Source: Actinomyces gaoshouyii | GTDB lineage: Bacteria; Actinomycetota; Actinomycetes; Actinomycetales; Actinomycetaceae | Direction of reading: 5' to 3' | DNA length: 64,000 bases | NCBI RefSeq assembly: GCF_002072175.1 | Contig: NZ_MVIV01000006.1 | Span: 1-64,000 of the forward strand | Part shown: positions 8,136-16,382 of the stretch, piece after piece | Layout of the letters: each line of letters opens with the position of its first letter | How positions within the stretch are numbered: position 1 is the first letter of the stretch | Position numbers and translations under genes: made by a program | Notes under the pieces: generated by a model | Told to the model about the DNA's origin: nothing | Seen by the model: the letters and a program-made list of their open reading frames with translations, nothing else | Databases searched by the model: none

Positions 8136-9161
8136 ATGGCATCTCGCAAGCCCGTCAGGATCGCGCTGGTCGGTGCCGGCCGTATCAGCGCGCACCACGC
8201 CACCGCGATCGCCCACGACCTCCACACGGCGGAGCTCGTGGCCGTCGTCGACCCCCGTATCGACGCCGCCACCGCCCTGGCCGATGATCTCGGCGCCCGT
8301 GCCGAGGCCGACGCCGAGTCAGTCCTCGAGGACCCCGGGGTCGACGCCATCGTCGTCACGACCCCGGCCGCTCTCCATCACGACCTCATCATCGCCGCCG
8401 CCGAGGCCGGCAAGCACGTCTTCGCCGAGAAGCCCATCACGACCGAGCTGGCCGAGGCCGACGGGTGCGTGGCCGCCACGGCCCGGGCCGGTGTCGTCCT
8501 GCAGGTCGGTTTCAACCGCCGCTTCGCCCCCGGGTTCGTCGCTGCGAGGAGAGCGGTGGACGACGGCCGCGTCGGCACCCCGCAGCTGCTGCGCTCGCTC
8601 ACCCGCGACCCCGGACCCTACGGCGGAGAGCCCGAGCGCACCCCGCTGTGGACGATCTTCCTGGAGACCCTCATCCACGACTTCGACACCCTGCGCTTCC
8701 TCAACCCCGGCTCCGAGGTCACCGAGGTCACCGCCCATGCCGACGCCCTCATCCGGCCCGACGCCCGCGAGGCCGGCTTCCTCGACACCTCGGTCGTCCA
8801 CCTGCGCTTCGACAACGGCGCCTTCGCCACCGCCGAGGCCTCCTTCAGCGCCACCTACGGCTATGACGTGCGCGGAGAGGTCTTCGGCAACGGCGGGATG
8901 GCCGTCGCCGGCTCCAGCCGTACCAGCGACATGGAGTACTACGGGCCGGCCGGCGTCTCCTACGACACGTCCCGGGCGGACACCGATCTCCTCCACGGCG
9001 CCTACGTGGCCGAGTTCGCCGCCTTCGTCGAGGCCGTGAGCGGCGCGGCCCCCGCCATCCCCACCGGTGAGGACGGCGTCAAGGCCCTGGAGATCGCCCG
9101 AGCGGCCATCCTCTCGGTCCAGCAGTCGCGCACCGTGCGCCTTGAGGAGGTGGCTCGATGA
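8136..9161 (+). CDS. Gfo/Idh/MocA-family oxidoreductase, probably inositol 2-dehydrogenase-like
   Basis: A 341-residue NAD(P)-dependent sugar or polyol dehydrogenase. The Rossmann motif is IALVGAGRISAHHATAI near residue 8. The conserved catalytic EKP lies near residue 92 (VFAEKPITT), and an LIHDFDTLRF segment near 172 carries the family's active-site His/Asp pair. These are the features of inositol 2-dehydrogenase relatives, but many Gfo/Idh enzymes share them. The next two genes (TIM-barrel isomerase, sugar porter) support a cyclitol or sugar catabolic role. Start at 8136 has AAGGAG 9 bases upstream; an ATG at 8115 is an alternative. ATGA-type overlap with the next gene. Confidence 0.85.
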   Translation: MASRKPVRIALVGAGRISAHHATAIAHDLHTAELVAVVDPRIDAATALADDLGARAEADAESVLEDPGVDAIVVTTPAALHHDLIIAAAEAGKHVFAEKPITTELAEADGCVAATARAGVVLQVGFNRRFAPGFVAARRAVDDGRVGTPQLLRSLTRDPGPYGGEPERTPLWTIFLETLIHDFDTLRFLNPGSEVTEVTAHADALIRPDAREAGFLDTSVVHLRFDNGAFATAEASFSATYGYDVRGEVFGNGGMAVAGSSRTSDMEYYGPAGVSYDTSRADTDLLHGAYVAEFAAFVEAVSGAAPAIPTGEDGVKALEIARAAILSVQQSRTVRLEEVAR

Positions 9162-10015
9162 GATCTGTGACCGTGCCTGCGGGCAACGCCTTCACCCTGG
9201 CGGCCTGCGCTGAGATGATCTATCTCGATAAGCCGTTCATGGAGCGCGTCGAGGCCATCGCCGCGCGCGGCCTGGGCGTGGAGATCTGGGGCTGGACCGC
9301 CAAGGACCTCCAGGCCCTGGCCGCCCGGCGCGCCGACGGGGCGCGCATCATGTCCATGACCGGATACATCGAGGGCGATCTGACCACCTCCGAGGGCATC
9401 GCCCGCCTGCTCGAGACCGCCGAGCAGTCACTGGCCGCGGCCGAGACACTGGAATGCCCGGTGCTCAACTTCCACGGCACCGGCCTGGGCGAGGGCGGCA
9501 TCCCCGTCGTGGCCAACGCCCACCCCACCCCGGGCGACTGGCTGCGCGCCGCCGAGACCTGTGCCCGCCTGGCCCGGCTCGGAGCCAGGGAGGGGCGCGT
9601 GTTCACCCTGGAGAACCTCAACACCGCGCTGGACCACCCCGGCTGCCCCTTCGCCACCGCGGCCGACGCCCTGGCCCTCGTGCGCGCCGTCGACTCGCCT
9701 CACCTGAGGCTGAATCTCGACCTGTACCACGCCCAGATCGGGGAGGGCAACCTCATCGAGCTGTGCCGCCAGGCCCTGCCCTGGATCGGGGAGCTCCAGG
9801 TCGCCGACGTCCCCGGCCGGGCCCAGCCCGGCACCGGCGAGATCAACTACCGTGCCATCGTCACCGCCCTGGCCGACATGGGCTACCACGGCAACATCGG
9901 CATGGAGGCCTTCGCCTGGGGTGCCACCGACGCGGACGAGCCCGGCTCCACCGCCGCCTCCGAGGGGGCCCTGGACCAGTTCATTACCACCTTCACCGTA
10001 GGAGGCCCCGCATGA
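9158..10015 (+). CDS. Hydroxypyruvate isomerase-like sugar phosphate isomerase/epimerase (TIM barrel)
   Basis: A 285-residue AP-endonuclease-2-type TIM barrel. The C-terminal half contains NLDLYHAQIGEGNLIELCRQ and, further on, QVADVPGRAQPGTGEINY, the metal-binding segments of hydroxypyruvate isomerase (Hyi) and its close relatives; ENLN near residue 150 gives a further acidic ligand. The actual substrate could be hydroxypyruvate, a keto-sugar or an inositol derivative. Its position between a Gfo/Idh dehydrogenase and a sugar porter, coupled by overlaps at both ends, favours a sugar or cyclitol catabolic step. Confidence 0.82.
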   Translation: MRSVTVPAGNAFTLAACAEMIYLDKPFMERVEAIAARGLGVEIWGWTAKDLQALAARRADGARIMSMTGYIEGDLTTSEGIARLLETAEQSLAAAETLECPVLNFHGTGLGEGGIPVVANAHPTPGDWLRAAETCARLARLGAREGRVFTLENLNTALDHPGCPFATAADALALVRAVDSPHLRLNLDLYHAQIGEGNLIELCRQALPWIGELQVADVPGRAQPGTGEINYRAIVTALADMGYHGNIGMEAFAWGATDADEPGSTAASEGALDQFITTFTVGGPA

Positions 10016-11448
10016 GCGACAACGCCGGTGCGGCCGTCCAGGCCCGCCATGCTGACGCGGGGACTCCCGCGGAAAAGACCCGCGTCGACAAGCGCCTGTT
10101 CACCATCCGCACGATCGCCACCCTCGGCGGCCTCCTGTTCGGCTACGACACCGGCGTCATCTCCGGCGCCCTGCCCTTCCTCGCGCGCGGCGCCGAGGAG
10201 GGCGGCCTGGGGCTGACGGCCTTCCAGGAGTCGATCGTCACCTCCTCCCTCACGATGGGGGCGGCCATCGGGGCCATCGTCGGCGGGCGCCTGTCCGACC
10301 GCTACGGGCGCAAGAGGAACATCTACACCGTCGCCGTCATCTTCCTCATCGGGGCGCTCGGCTGCGCCCTGGCCCCGAACTACCCCGCCCTCGTGGCCTT
10401 CCGCTTCTTCCTCGGACTGGCCGTGGGCGGCGCCTCCGCCACCGTGCCCGTCTACCTCTCCGAGATGGCGCCGGTGACGATCCGCAGCACGATGGTGGCG
10501 CGCAATGAGCTCATGATCGTCACCGGCCAGCTGCTGGCCTACTCCTTCAACGCCTTCATCGCCGTCATGTGGCCGCAGGCCCACGTCTGGCGCTGGATGC
10601 TCGTCATCGCCTCGGTCCCCGCCATCGGCCTGTGGATCGGCATGCACCTGCTTCCGGAGTCCCCGCGCTGGCTCGCGAGCCAGGGGCGCACGGCCGACAT
10701 GTGGCAGGTTCTCAACGAGGTCCGCATGGCCGACGGCGTTGAAGACGAGGGGAGCGACATCATCCGCCGCGTCGAGGAGGAGGCTGCGCTCGGCAAGGGC
10801 TCCTGGGTGGACCTCAAGACCCCGTGGATCGGCAAGATCACCGCGATCGGCATCGGCCTGGCGGCCCTGTCGCAGCTCACCGGCGTCAACGGCATCATGT
10901 ACTACGCCCCGACGATCCTCCAGACCACCGGCCTGGGGACCCAGGCGGCCCTCGTCGCGACAATCGCCAACGGCGTGGTCTCGGTGGCGGCGGTATCCAT
11001 CGGCATCGGCTTCCTGAAGAAGCTGCCCCGCCGGCGTATGATGCTCATCGGCCAGACCGGCGTGGTCATCTCGCTGATCCTGCTGGGCTCGATGTTCCTC
11101 CTGCCGGAGTCGACGGCGCGCTCCTACCTGGTGCTGCTGTTCATGCTCACCTTCCTGTTCTCCATGCAGTGCTTCATCGGCCCGACCTTCTGGCTCATGC
11201 TCTCGGAGATCTTCCCGATGCGCGTACGGGGGCTGGCCAACGGCGTGGCGGTGTTCTGCAACTGGATGGGCAATGTCATCGTGGCCTTCGCCTTCCCGAA
11301 TCTCATCGCGGCGGTGCAGGGCAACACGTTCTTCGTCTTCGCGGTGATCAACGCGTGCACGCTGGTGTTCTACGCGAAGTACCTGCCGGAGACCTTCGGC
11401 CGCTCCCTGGAGTCCCTCGAGCGGCACTTCGAGGAGAAGTACTCCTGA
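10012..11448 (+). CDS. MFS sugar porter (myo-inositol/xylose-type proton symporter)
   Basis: A 478-residue 12-helix carrier of the sugar porter family. It has the diagnostic motifs GYDTGVISGAL in helix 1, GGRLSDRYGRKRN after helix 2, RFFLGLAVGGAS in helix 4, PESPRWL at the end of the first half, the QLTGVNGIMYYAP segment in helix 7, and PETFGRSLESLE at the C-terminus. IolT and related inositol or xylose transporters share this pattern. The gene is coupled to the isomerase by ATGA and ends the operon; a 10-bp hairpin follows. With the dehydrogenase upstream, myo-inositol is the leading substrate guess. Confidence 0.9.
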   Translation: MSDNAGAAVQARHADAGTPAEKTRVDKRLFTIRTIATLGGLLFGYDTGVISGALPFLARGAEEGGLGLTAFQESIVTSSLTMGAAIGAIVGGRLSDRYGRKRNIYTVAVIFLIGALGCALAPNYPALVAFRFFLGLAVGGASATVPVYLSEMAPVTIRSTMVARNELMIVTGQLLAYSFNAFIAVMWPQAHVWRWMLVIASVPAIGLWIGMHLLPESPRWLASQGRTADMWQVLNEVRMADGVEDEGSDIIRRVEEEAALGKGSWVDLKTPWIGKITAIGIGLAALSQLTGVNGIMYYAPTILQTTGLGTQAALVATIANGVVSVAAVSIGIGFLKKLPRRRMMLIGQTGVVISLILLGSMFLLPESTARSYLVLLFMLTFLFSMQCFIGPTFWLMLSEIFPMRVRGLANGVAVFCNWMGNVIVAFAFPNLIAAVQGNTFFVFAVINACTLVFYAKYLPETFGRSLESLERHFEEKYS

Positions 11449-11471
11449 CCGGAGCCTGATGGAACACGGTC

Positions 11472-11506
11472 CGGCGCCACGACCACCGCGAGGGGGCGTG
11501 GCGCCG
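11472..11506. terminator. Hairpin between convergent transporter genes
   Basis: CGGCGCCACG and CGTGGCGCCG form a perfect 10-bp stem with a 15-base loop, 24 bp after the sugar porter. It can serve both strands. No T-run. Confidence 0.6.
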
Positions 11507-11596
11507 AACCGCCTTCGGCGTGCGGATCCGTCCACGTCGTCAGGGGTGCAGCCAGTGCTGCGATCGGCCCCGCGCGGCGCTCCACCCGAGGGGGAG

Positions 11597-12919
11597 TCAT
11601 GCCTCCGGCGCCCTCCGTGATCGTCCCCGCAGTCCCGGATGCGTCCAGGCGACGGTGAAGGACGCCGTGAGCACGGCCAGCGCGAGGCCGAAGGGCGCCA
11701 GGGGCTGCCAGCCGTAGAGCGCCGTCGCCGTGACGGGGGCGAAAACCCATGTCACCGCGCCCGTGGCGTTGAGGATGCCCGCCGCCCCTCCCTGCTCGGC
11801 GGCGGGCACGGCGAGTGAGCCGCCCGCCGTGAAGCCGGGTCCCACCAGGCCCATGGCCGCGCCCAGGAAGAGCGTCGAGATGATCATGATGGGAAGGGCG
11901 GGCGCCATCGCCAGCGCCACCAGCGCGACCACGGCGATGGTCAGGCCGATGCGGATGAGCCGCTGGGGCGGCCATCCCAGGTGCGGCACCGCGACGAGTT
12001 GCATGAGCATGGCGCCCGCCGCGTTGGCCAGCAGCATGAGCGCCGTCAGGCTCACCGCGCGCTCCGGGGGCAGGCCGAGGCGGTCCTGGACGATGAAGCC
12101 GACGATGATCTGGACCACTCCCGCGCTGAAGAACATGCCCAGACCCGAGCCGATCCAGGGCAGCAGGCGCGGATCCCTCCAGGACACGCGCGGTGGGAGG
12201 GCGGTCGCGCGCGGCGCTGGCATTTCCCCCGGGTCCGCTCCCGCGGGGGAGGACGGCATCGCCGCTCCGTTGGCGGGCGACCGGGCGCCGTCGTGAGGGA
12301 TTTGGAGCAGGCCGATGAGCAGAGCGATCGCCACGAAGGCGGGCGTGGCGTACACCGGGGCCAGAATCGACCACGCCCCCAGCGCCGAGGAGAGCACCGA
12401 GCCGATGAGGATCGACATCTGCACGGCGCCGGCGAAGGCGGACAACCCCCTCACCCGGGCGTGCTCGTCCGGCGTCATCTCCGCGATGAGCGCCTGACCG
12501 GTGGGTGGGATCGCCGCGACCGCGCCGCCGAAGAACGGGCCGCGGGCTGTCACCACGGCCACCGCGGCGGCGCCCGCCCCCAGCAGGCCGGCGCTCCGCA
12601 GTCCCACCGCGACGGCGAAGAGGCAGCCCGCGATCATGGCCAGGGCGAGAGCGCTCAGCAGCACGCGGCGGCGCCCCCAGGCGATCGACCGGCGCCCCCA
12701 GAACTGCGAGAGGGAGGCCACTGTGAGCGCGGCCAGGGAGATGGCCAGGCCGACGATCCACTCGCGCAGGCCGAGTGCCCGGGCCAGGGGAGCGATCGAC
12801 GCGTTGAGCATGTTCTGCGCCACGTAGGTGAACAGGACGATGGCAAGCAGCGCGCGCAGCGTGGCGCAGGCCGTGCCTGAGACCTGGGAGGCAGGAGTCG
12901 AGGGGGAGGGCAGGGGCAC
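11597..12919 (-). CDS. MFS transporter, efflux-type
   Basis: A 440-residue major facilitator with two blocks of hydrophobic helices separated by a polar loop (about residues 205-245, rich in Pro and Ala). The loop between helices 2 and 3 reads FWGRRSIAWGRRRVLL, a modified form of the family's G-x3-D-R-x-G-R-R motif without the Asp. It resembles drug or metabolite exporters more than sugar porters, but the substrate is unknown. Start is a GTG at 12919. A -10-like TAAAGT lies 6 bases upstream with no Shine-Dalgarno, so the mRNA is probably leaderless. Confidence 0.8.
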   Translation of the reverse strand: MPLPSPSTPASQVSGTACATLRALLAIVLFTYVAQNMLNASIAPLARALGLREWIVGLAISLAALTVASLSQFWGRRSIAWGRRRVLLSALALAMIAGCLFAVAVGLRSAGLLGAGAAAVAVVTARGPFFGGAVAAIPPTGQALIAEMTPDEHARVRGLSAFAGAVQMSILIGSVLSSALGAWSILAPVYATPAFVAIALLIGLLQIPHDGARSPANGAAMPSSPAGADPGEMPAPRATALPPRVSWRDPRLLPWIGSGLGMFFSAGVVQIIVGFIVQDRLGLPPERAVSLTALMLLANAAGAMLMQLVAVPHLGWPPQRLIRIGLTIAVVALVALAMAPALPIMIISTLFLGAAMGLVGPGFTAGGSLAVPAAEQGGAAGILNATGAVTWVFAPVTATALYGWQPLAPFGLALAVLTASFTVAWTHPGLRGRSRRAPEA

Positions 12920-12925
12920 AGGCGC

Positions 12926-12931
12926 ACTTTA
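12926..12931 (-). promoter_or_regulatory. -10 element for leaderless MFS gene
   Basis: TAAAGT on the minus strand is separated by 6 bases from the GTG start at 12919. This spacing would put transcription initiation on the start codon itself. Confidence 0.5.
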
Positions 12932-13021
12932 GGGCATGGCAGGGGCGGCGATGCCCGGCAGGCCGCGTCTCCCGGGCCCCCGCGCTCGCGAGCGCCCCCT
13001 GGACCTGGCAGGATGGCGGTC

Positions 13022-13591
13022 GTGAGCGCGAAGCATGTGGGAATGATCTGGGCCCAGGACGCTGCCGGCGTCATCGGCGCCGATGGGGGAATGCTGTGGC
13101 GCGTGCCCGACGACTTCAGGCACTTCCGCGCCTCCACCCTCGGCTGCGGCCTCGTCATGGGCCGCGCTACCTGGGACTCCCTGGGCGGGGCGCTGGCCAA
13201 GCGCCGCAACGTGGTCCTCACCCGCCAGCGCGGCTGGTCCGCGGAGGGCGCCCTGGCCGCTCCCGACCTCGCCTCCGCCATCGCCCTGGCGGGAGGGGAC
13301 CTCGACGCCGAGCTCGGCCCCGATCAGCGCGTGCGGGCGGGGGCATTGCCCCGGGTGTGGATCATCGGCGGCGGCAGCGTCTACGCCCAGGCGATGGATG
13401 CCGATGCCGCTGAACTGCTGCTCGTGAGCACTCTCGACCTCGCCGTCGACGCCCCCGATGGCGCCGTGCGGGCGCCCCGCATCGATACCTCCGCCTGGGC
13501 CCGCGATACCGCCTTATCCGACCCCGAGGGCGCATGGCGGGCCGTGTCGGGGGACGCCGCCTGGCGGGTCGACGCCTGGCGCCGTCGGTGA
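13022..13591 (+). CDS. folA: Dihydrofolate reductase
   Basis: Reduces dihydrofolate to tetrahydrofolate with NADPH, regenerating the folate that thymidylate synthase oxidises; thyA lies convergently next to it. Visible DHFR features: GMIWAQDAAGVIGADGGMLWRVPDDFRHFR at the N-terminus with the catalytic Asp in the PDDF motif, MGRATWDSL, and the NADPH-binding WIIGGGSVYAQAM. I use the GTG at 13022, which places the first strand a few residues in; CAGGAT lies 7 bases upstream (leaderless type). An ATG at 13013 inside that hexamer is the alternative. About 189 residues, normal for the family with a slightly long loop. Confidence 0.93.
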   Translation: MSAKHVGMIWAQDAAGVIGADGGMLWRVPDDFRHFRASTLGCGLVMGRATWDSLGGALAKRRNVVLTRQRGWSAEGALAAPDLASAIALAGGDLDAELGPDQRVRAGALPRVWIIGGGSVYAQAMDADAAELLLVSTLDLAVDAPDGAVRAPRIDTSAWARDTALSDPEGAWRAVSGDAAWRVDAWRRR

Positions 13592-13619
13592 GCCGCCGGG
13601 CGCCGGGGCTCAGACGGCG
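13580..13619. terminator. Bidirectional terminator between folA and thyA
   Basis: Two nested stems, CGCCGTC/GACGGCG (7 bp) outside and TGAGCC/GGCTCA (6 bp) inside, surround a 12-base loop. The inner arms hold the folA and thyA stop codons, so the terminator overlaps both genes. Confidence 0.6.
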
Positions 13620-14470
13620 ACGGGAGCCTTGATCGAGGGGTGGTGCTGGTAGCCCTGCGAGGCGTCGATACCATCCATCGTGTAGGCGTCGATCGACTCG
13701 GCCCGCTCCAGGCGCAGCGTCGGGAACGGGTAGGCCCGGGGGACGCGGGATAGTTGCTCGCGCACCTGCTCGACGTGGTTGGAGTAGATGTGGCAGTCCC
13801 CGCCGGTCCACACGAGCTCGCCGGGCTCGAGCCCGGCCTGCTGGGCGAGCATGTGGGTGAGCAGGGCGTAGGAGGCGATGTTGAAGGGAACGCCGAGGAA
13901 CATGTCCGCGCTGCGCTGGTAGACCTGCAGGCTCAGGCGGCCATCGGCCACGTAGCACTGGAAGAAGGCGTGGCAGGGGGCCAGGGCCATGCGGTCCAAC
14001 TCGCTGACGTTCCAGGCCGACACGAGCATCCGCCGGGAATCCGGATCCGTGTGCAGCGTGTGGACGAGGGCGGTGATCTGGTCGATGGCCCCGCCGTCGT
14101 GCGAGGGCCAGGAGCGCCACTGGGCGCCGTAGACCGGGCCGAGCTCGCCGTCGGCATCGGCCCACTCATCCCAGATGGTGATGCCCTGCTCCGTGAGCCA
14201 TCCGATGTTCGTGGCGCCCTTGAGGAACCACAGGAGCTCGCCCTTGACCGCTTTCATCGCCACGAACTTCGTGGTGATGCGGGGGAATCCGGCGGCCAGG
14301 TCGTAGCGGAGCTGGCGGGCGAACAGGGAACGGGTGCCCGTGCCGGTGCGGTCGTCCTTGAGAGTGCCGTTCAGGAGGACGTCCGCGAGGAGCTCCTCAT
14401 AGGCGACGTTGACGCCGTCGGGCGCGCTCAGGCCCATGGCCTGAAGCACCGGTGCTGGTGTGCCGTTCAT
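13610..14470 (-). CDS. thyA: Thymidylate synthase
   Basis: Makes dTMP from dUMP using methylene-tetrahydrofolate. The 286-residue product shows the dUMP and folate signatures: [12 protein letters not shown] near residue 40, [20 protein letters not shown], the catalytic cysteine in [12 protein letters not shown] near residue 165, and [20 protein letters not shown]. Start ATG at 14470 overlaps the stop of the upstream EcsC-like gene by ATGA, implying coupled translation. Convergent with folA, so the two enzymes of the dTMP/folate cycle sit tail to tail. Confidence 0.96.
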   Translation of the reverse strand: MNGTPAPVLQAMGLSAPDGVNVAYEELLADVLLNGTLKDDRTGTGTRSLFARQLRYDLAAGFPRITTKFVAMKAVKGELLWFLKGATNIGWLTEQGITIWDEWADADGELGPVYGAQWRSWPSHDGGAIDQITALVHTLHTDPDSRRMLVSAWNVSELDRMALAPCHAFFQCYVADGRLSLQVYQRSADMFLGVPFNIASYALLTHMLAQQAGLEPGELVWTGGDCHIYSNHVEQVREQLSRVPRAYPFPTLRLERAESIDAYTMDGIDASQGYQHHPSIKAPVAV

Positions 14471-15138
14471 GCCTCGATGACCTCCATGGCGGGGGTGAAG
14501 GGCGAGACCGGTCCCAGTGCTGCCTGGGCGCCCTCGATGACCTGGTTGGCCAGGGCCCGCCCGCCCGAGTAGCCGATGGCCGCGCCGATGCCCAGGGGCA
14601 GGAGCCGACCGAGTGCGACGGCGCCTCCCTTGGCCACGGCGCGCTTGGCCAGGCGCTTGGCGAGCTGGCCGTTGATGCTCTTGGCGGTGGGGATCGGCAT
14701 CTGGGCCAGGGACTGGGCCGCCCAGAAGAGGCTGGCCAGTCCGAGCTGGCCTTGGACGGCCTCGGAGCCCTCGCGGCCCAGGAGCGCCGAGAGCACGAGG
14801 GCGCGCCGCTTCTCCGGCTCGACGACGCGCAGCCCCTGGAGCTCTGCGACGGTGAGCACGTAGGTGACGGCCGAGCCGATGAAGACGGCCGCCTGCCCCA
14901 CGGTGAGCGCCGCCGCGCTGGCGGTGCCGATTGACGGCAGTGCCGCCGAGGCGCCGACGGCCCCGGATGACAGGCCCGCCTCGTTGCGGAAGCGATCCGC
15001 GGCGAGTGCCACGAGCTCGGCCGTGTCGGCGCCGGGGCGGTCACGGCGCATGCGGGCCACGCGCTCGGTGATGCGCGAGGCGGGGATCGCGATCGCCTTG
15101 TCGACGGCCGCCTCGATCATGGCGGTGGATCGGCTCAC
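14467..15138 (-). CDS. EcsC-like hypothetical protein
   Basis: A 223-residue protein with two hydrophobic stretches in the middle (about 75-105) and a C-terminal glycine-rich segment [20 protein letters not shown]. That last segment resembles the end of EcsC-family proteins, whose biochemical role is not known. GTG start at 15138 has AGGAG 5 bases upstream. It is the first gene of a two-gene unit with thyA, joined by an ATGA overlap, but nothing in the sequence links it to thymidylate synthesis. The family call is tentative. Confidence 0.6.
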   Translation of the reverse strand: MSRSTAMIEAAVDKAIAIPASRITERVARMRRDRPGADTAELVALAADRFRNEAGLSSGAVGASAALPSIGTASAAALTVGQAAVFIGSAVTYVLTVAELQGLRVVEPEKRRALVLSALLGREGSEAVQGQLGLASLFWAAQSLAQMPIPTAKSINGQLAKRLAKRAVAKGGAVALGRLLPLGIGAAIGYSGGRALANQVIEGAQAALGPVSPFTPAMEVIEA

Positions 15139-15240
15139 GGATGCTCCTGAGGTGCGTAGGGAGGTGTCAAGGGTGGTCTATGGGGTGCTTCCCGGGGCGC
15201 CAGCGGGCGCCGACGCCCCGGGCCGGGGAAGGCACCCGCG

Positions 15241-15696
15241 TCAGGCCGCGGGCTCGGCGTCGGGATCCTGGACGATGAGCAGGCGGACCTCGGGGCTCTT
15301 CTCCAAGGTGTGGCCCACGGTGCAGGCGCGGTCGATCGCGCCGTCGACGCGCTGGCGCAGGACGGCGAGCTGCTCGTCGCTCAGGGAGGAGTAGTCGGCG
15401 ACGAGCTGCACCTCGAAGGAGTCGTAGCGCTCCTCATCCTCGTTCTTGGTGGTCGCGCATACGACGTTGGCGTCGAAGCCCTCGCCGAGGGCCTTGGCCA
15501 GGCGGTGGTCAGCGGACAGGGAGTTGCAGGTGGCCAGGGCGAGCTTGAGCAGCTCTCCGGGGGAGAACTCCCCGGGGCCCGTGCCGATGCGCACCTCGGC
15601 GCCGGAGTGATTACGGCCCACGTACTGGCGCGTGCCGGTCCGCTCGGCCCATACGGAGTTCTTCGCGGTAGGGATGATGGTCGGGGTATCGCTCAT
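15241..15696 (-). CDS. OsmC/Ohr-family peroxiredoxin-like protein
   Basis: A 151-residue thiol peroxidase-like protein. The two redox cysteines expected for OsmC/Ohr are present: Cys57 in LATCNSLSADH and Cys125 in DRACTVGHTLEKS. The family detoxifies organic hydroperoxides, often using lipoyl reductants. The SADH after the first Cys and the Glu in LEKSPE also fit. CACGAT lies 6 bases before the ATG on the minus strand, so translation is probably leaderless. Single gene; whether it belongs to the OsmC, Ohr or YhfA-type branch is not clear. Confidence 0.88.
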   Translation of the reverse strand: MSDTPTIIPTAKNSVWAERTGTRQYVGRNHSGAEVRIGTGPGEFSPGELLKLALATCNSLSADHRLAKALGEGFDANVVCATTKNEDEERYDSFEVQLVADYSSLSDEQLAVLRQRVDGAIDRACTVGHTLEKSPEVRLLIVQDPDAEPAA

Positions 15697-15749
15697 GGGG
15701 TGATCGTGGCACGCCCAGTGGGCCCGGGACCACTGGGGCGCGCGCGAAG

Positions 15750-15784
15750 GGCCCGCCGTGCGCGCAGGGCGGACACGGCGGGCC
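15750..15784 (-). terminator. Hairpin downstream of DUF2505 gene
   Basis: GGCCCGCCGTG and CACGGCGGGCC make a perfect 11-bp stem with a 13-base loop. It lies 39 bp beyond the DUF2505 stop on the minus strand and before the OsmC gene. Confidence 0.65.
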
Positions 15785-15822
15785 GGTGGGAATACTCCGG
15801 GGAGGAGCGGGGAGGCGGGCGG

Positions 15823-16317
15823 TCAGTGCGAGCCCAGCCAGGCGGCGGCCCGGGACTCCTCATCGGCGATGACGCGCCCGGCCATTGACAGGGCCTTGTC
15901 CTCGACGGCGCGGCCCACCAGCGGCACGGTGACCTTCAGCTCCAGGTCCACCTCGACGACGGTCTGCTCGCCACTGGGGCGCATGGCCAGGGCGCCCGAG
16001 GAGCGCACGGGCGCGCCGCCGGCGTCGATGCTCAGCGTGCCGGTGCGCGAGCCGTCCTCGGCGGGGCCGCCCCAGGCCTCGGTGACGGTGAAGGACACGC
16101 CCGAGCGCACCAGGCGGCGGGCGGCCGAGGGCAGGGAATCGGCGGGGACGGTGCCGCTGGCGGTGGCCGAGAAGCCGTCGCCCTGGGTGGTTACCTTGCT
16201 GGTCACGGTCTCGGAGCCGAGTCGGGCGACCCGTCCGCGCTGGTACTCCGGGTCCGCCAGCATGGTGGCGACCTTGGGGGGATCGGCGGGGTAGGTGATG
16301 GTCAATGTCTTCCTCAT
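15823..16317 (-). CDS. DUF2505 domain protein (START/SRPBCC-like fold)
   Basis: A 164-residue actinobacterial protein. It opens with LTITYPADPPKVATMLADPEYQ, the pattern of DUF2505 proteins, which are thought to adopt the SRPBCC hydrophobic-ligand fold. Alternating beta-rich segments and a C-terminal helix (VEDKALSMAGRVIADEESRAAAWLG) agree with that fold. No ligand or partner can be named. CAGGCT stands 7 bases before the ATG with no ribosome-binding site, suggesting a leaderless mRNA. Divergent from pdtaS with only 65 bp between starts. Confidence 0.82.
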   Translation of the reverse strand: MRKTLTITYPADPPKVATMLADPEYQRGRVARLGSETVTSKVTTQGDGFSATASGTVPADSLPSAARRLVRSGVSFTVTEAWGGPAEDGSRTGTLSIDAGGAPVRSSGALAMRPSGEQTVVEVDLELKVTVPLVGRAVEDKALSMAGRVIADEESRAAAWLGSH

Positions 16318-16370
16318 GCCGTAGAGCCTGCCATGGAGGGGGCCATCGCGCCACGGGCGGTCCCCTCGAT

Positions 16371-16376
16371 TAGGCT
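16371..16376 (+). promoter_or_regulatory. -10 element for leaderless pdtaS
   Basis: TAGGCT ends 6 bases before the GTG start at 16383. The hexamer matches the actinobacterial TAnnnT -10 and no ribosome-binding site is present. Confidence 0.55.
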
Positions 16377-16382
16377 TCCACC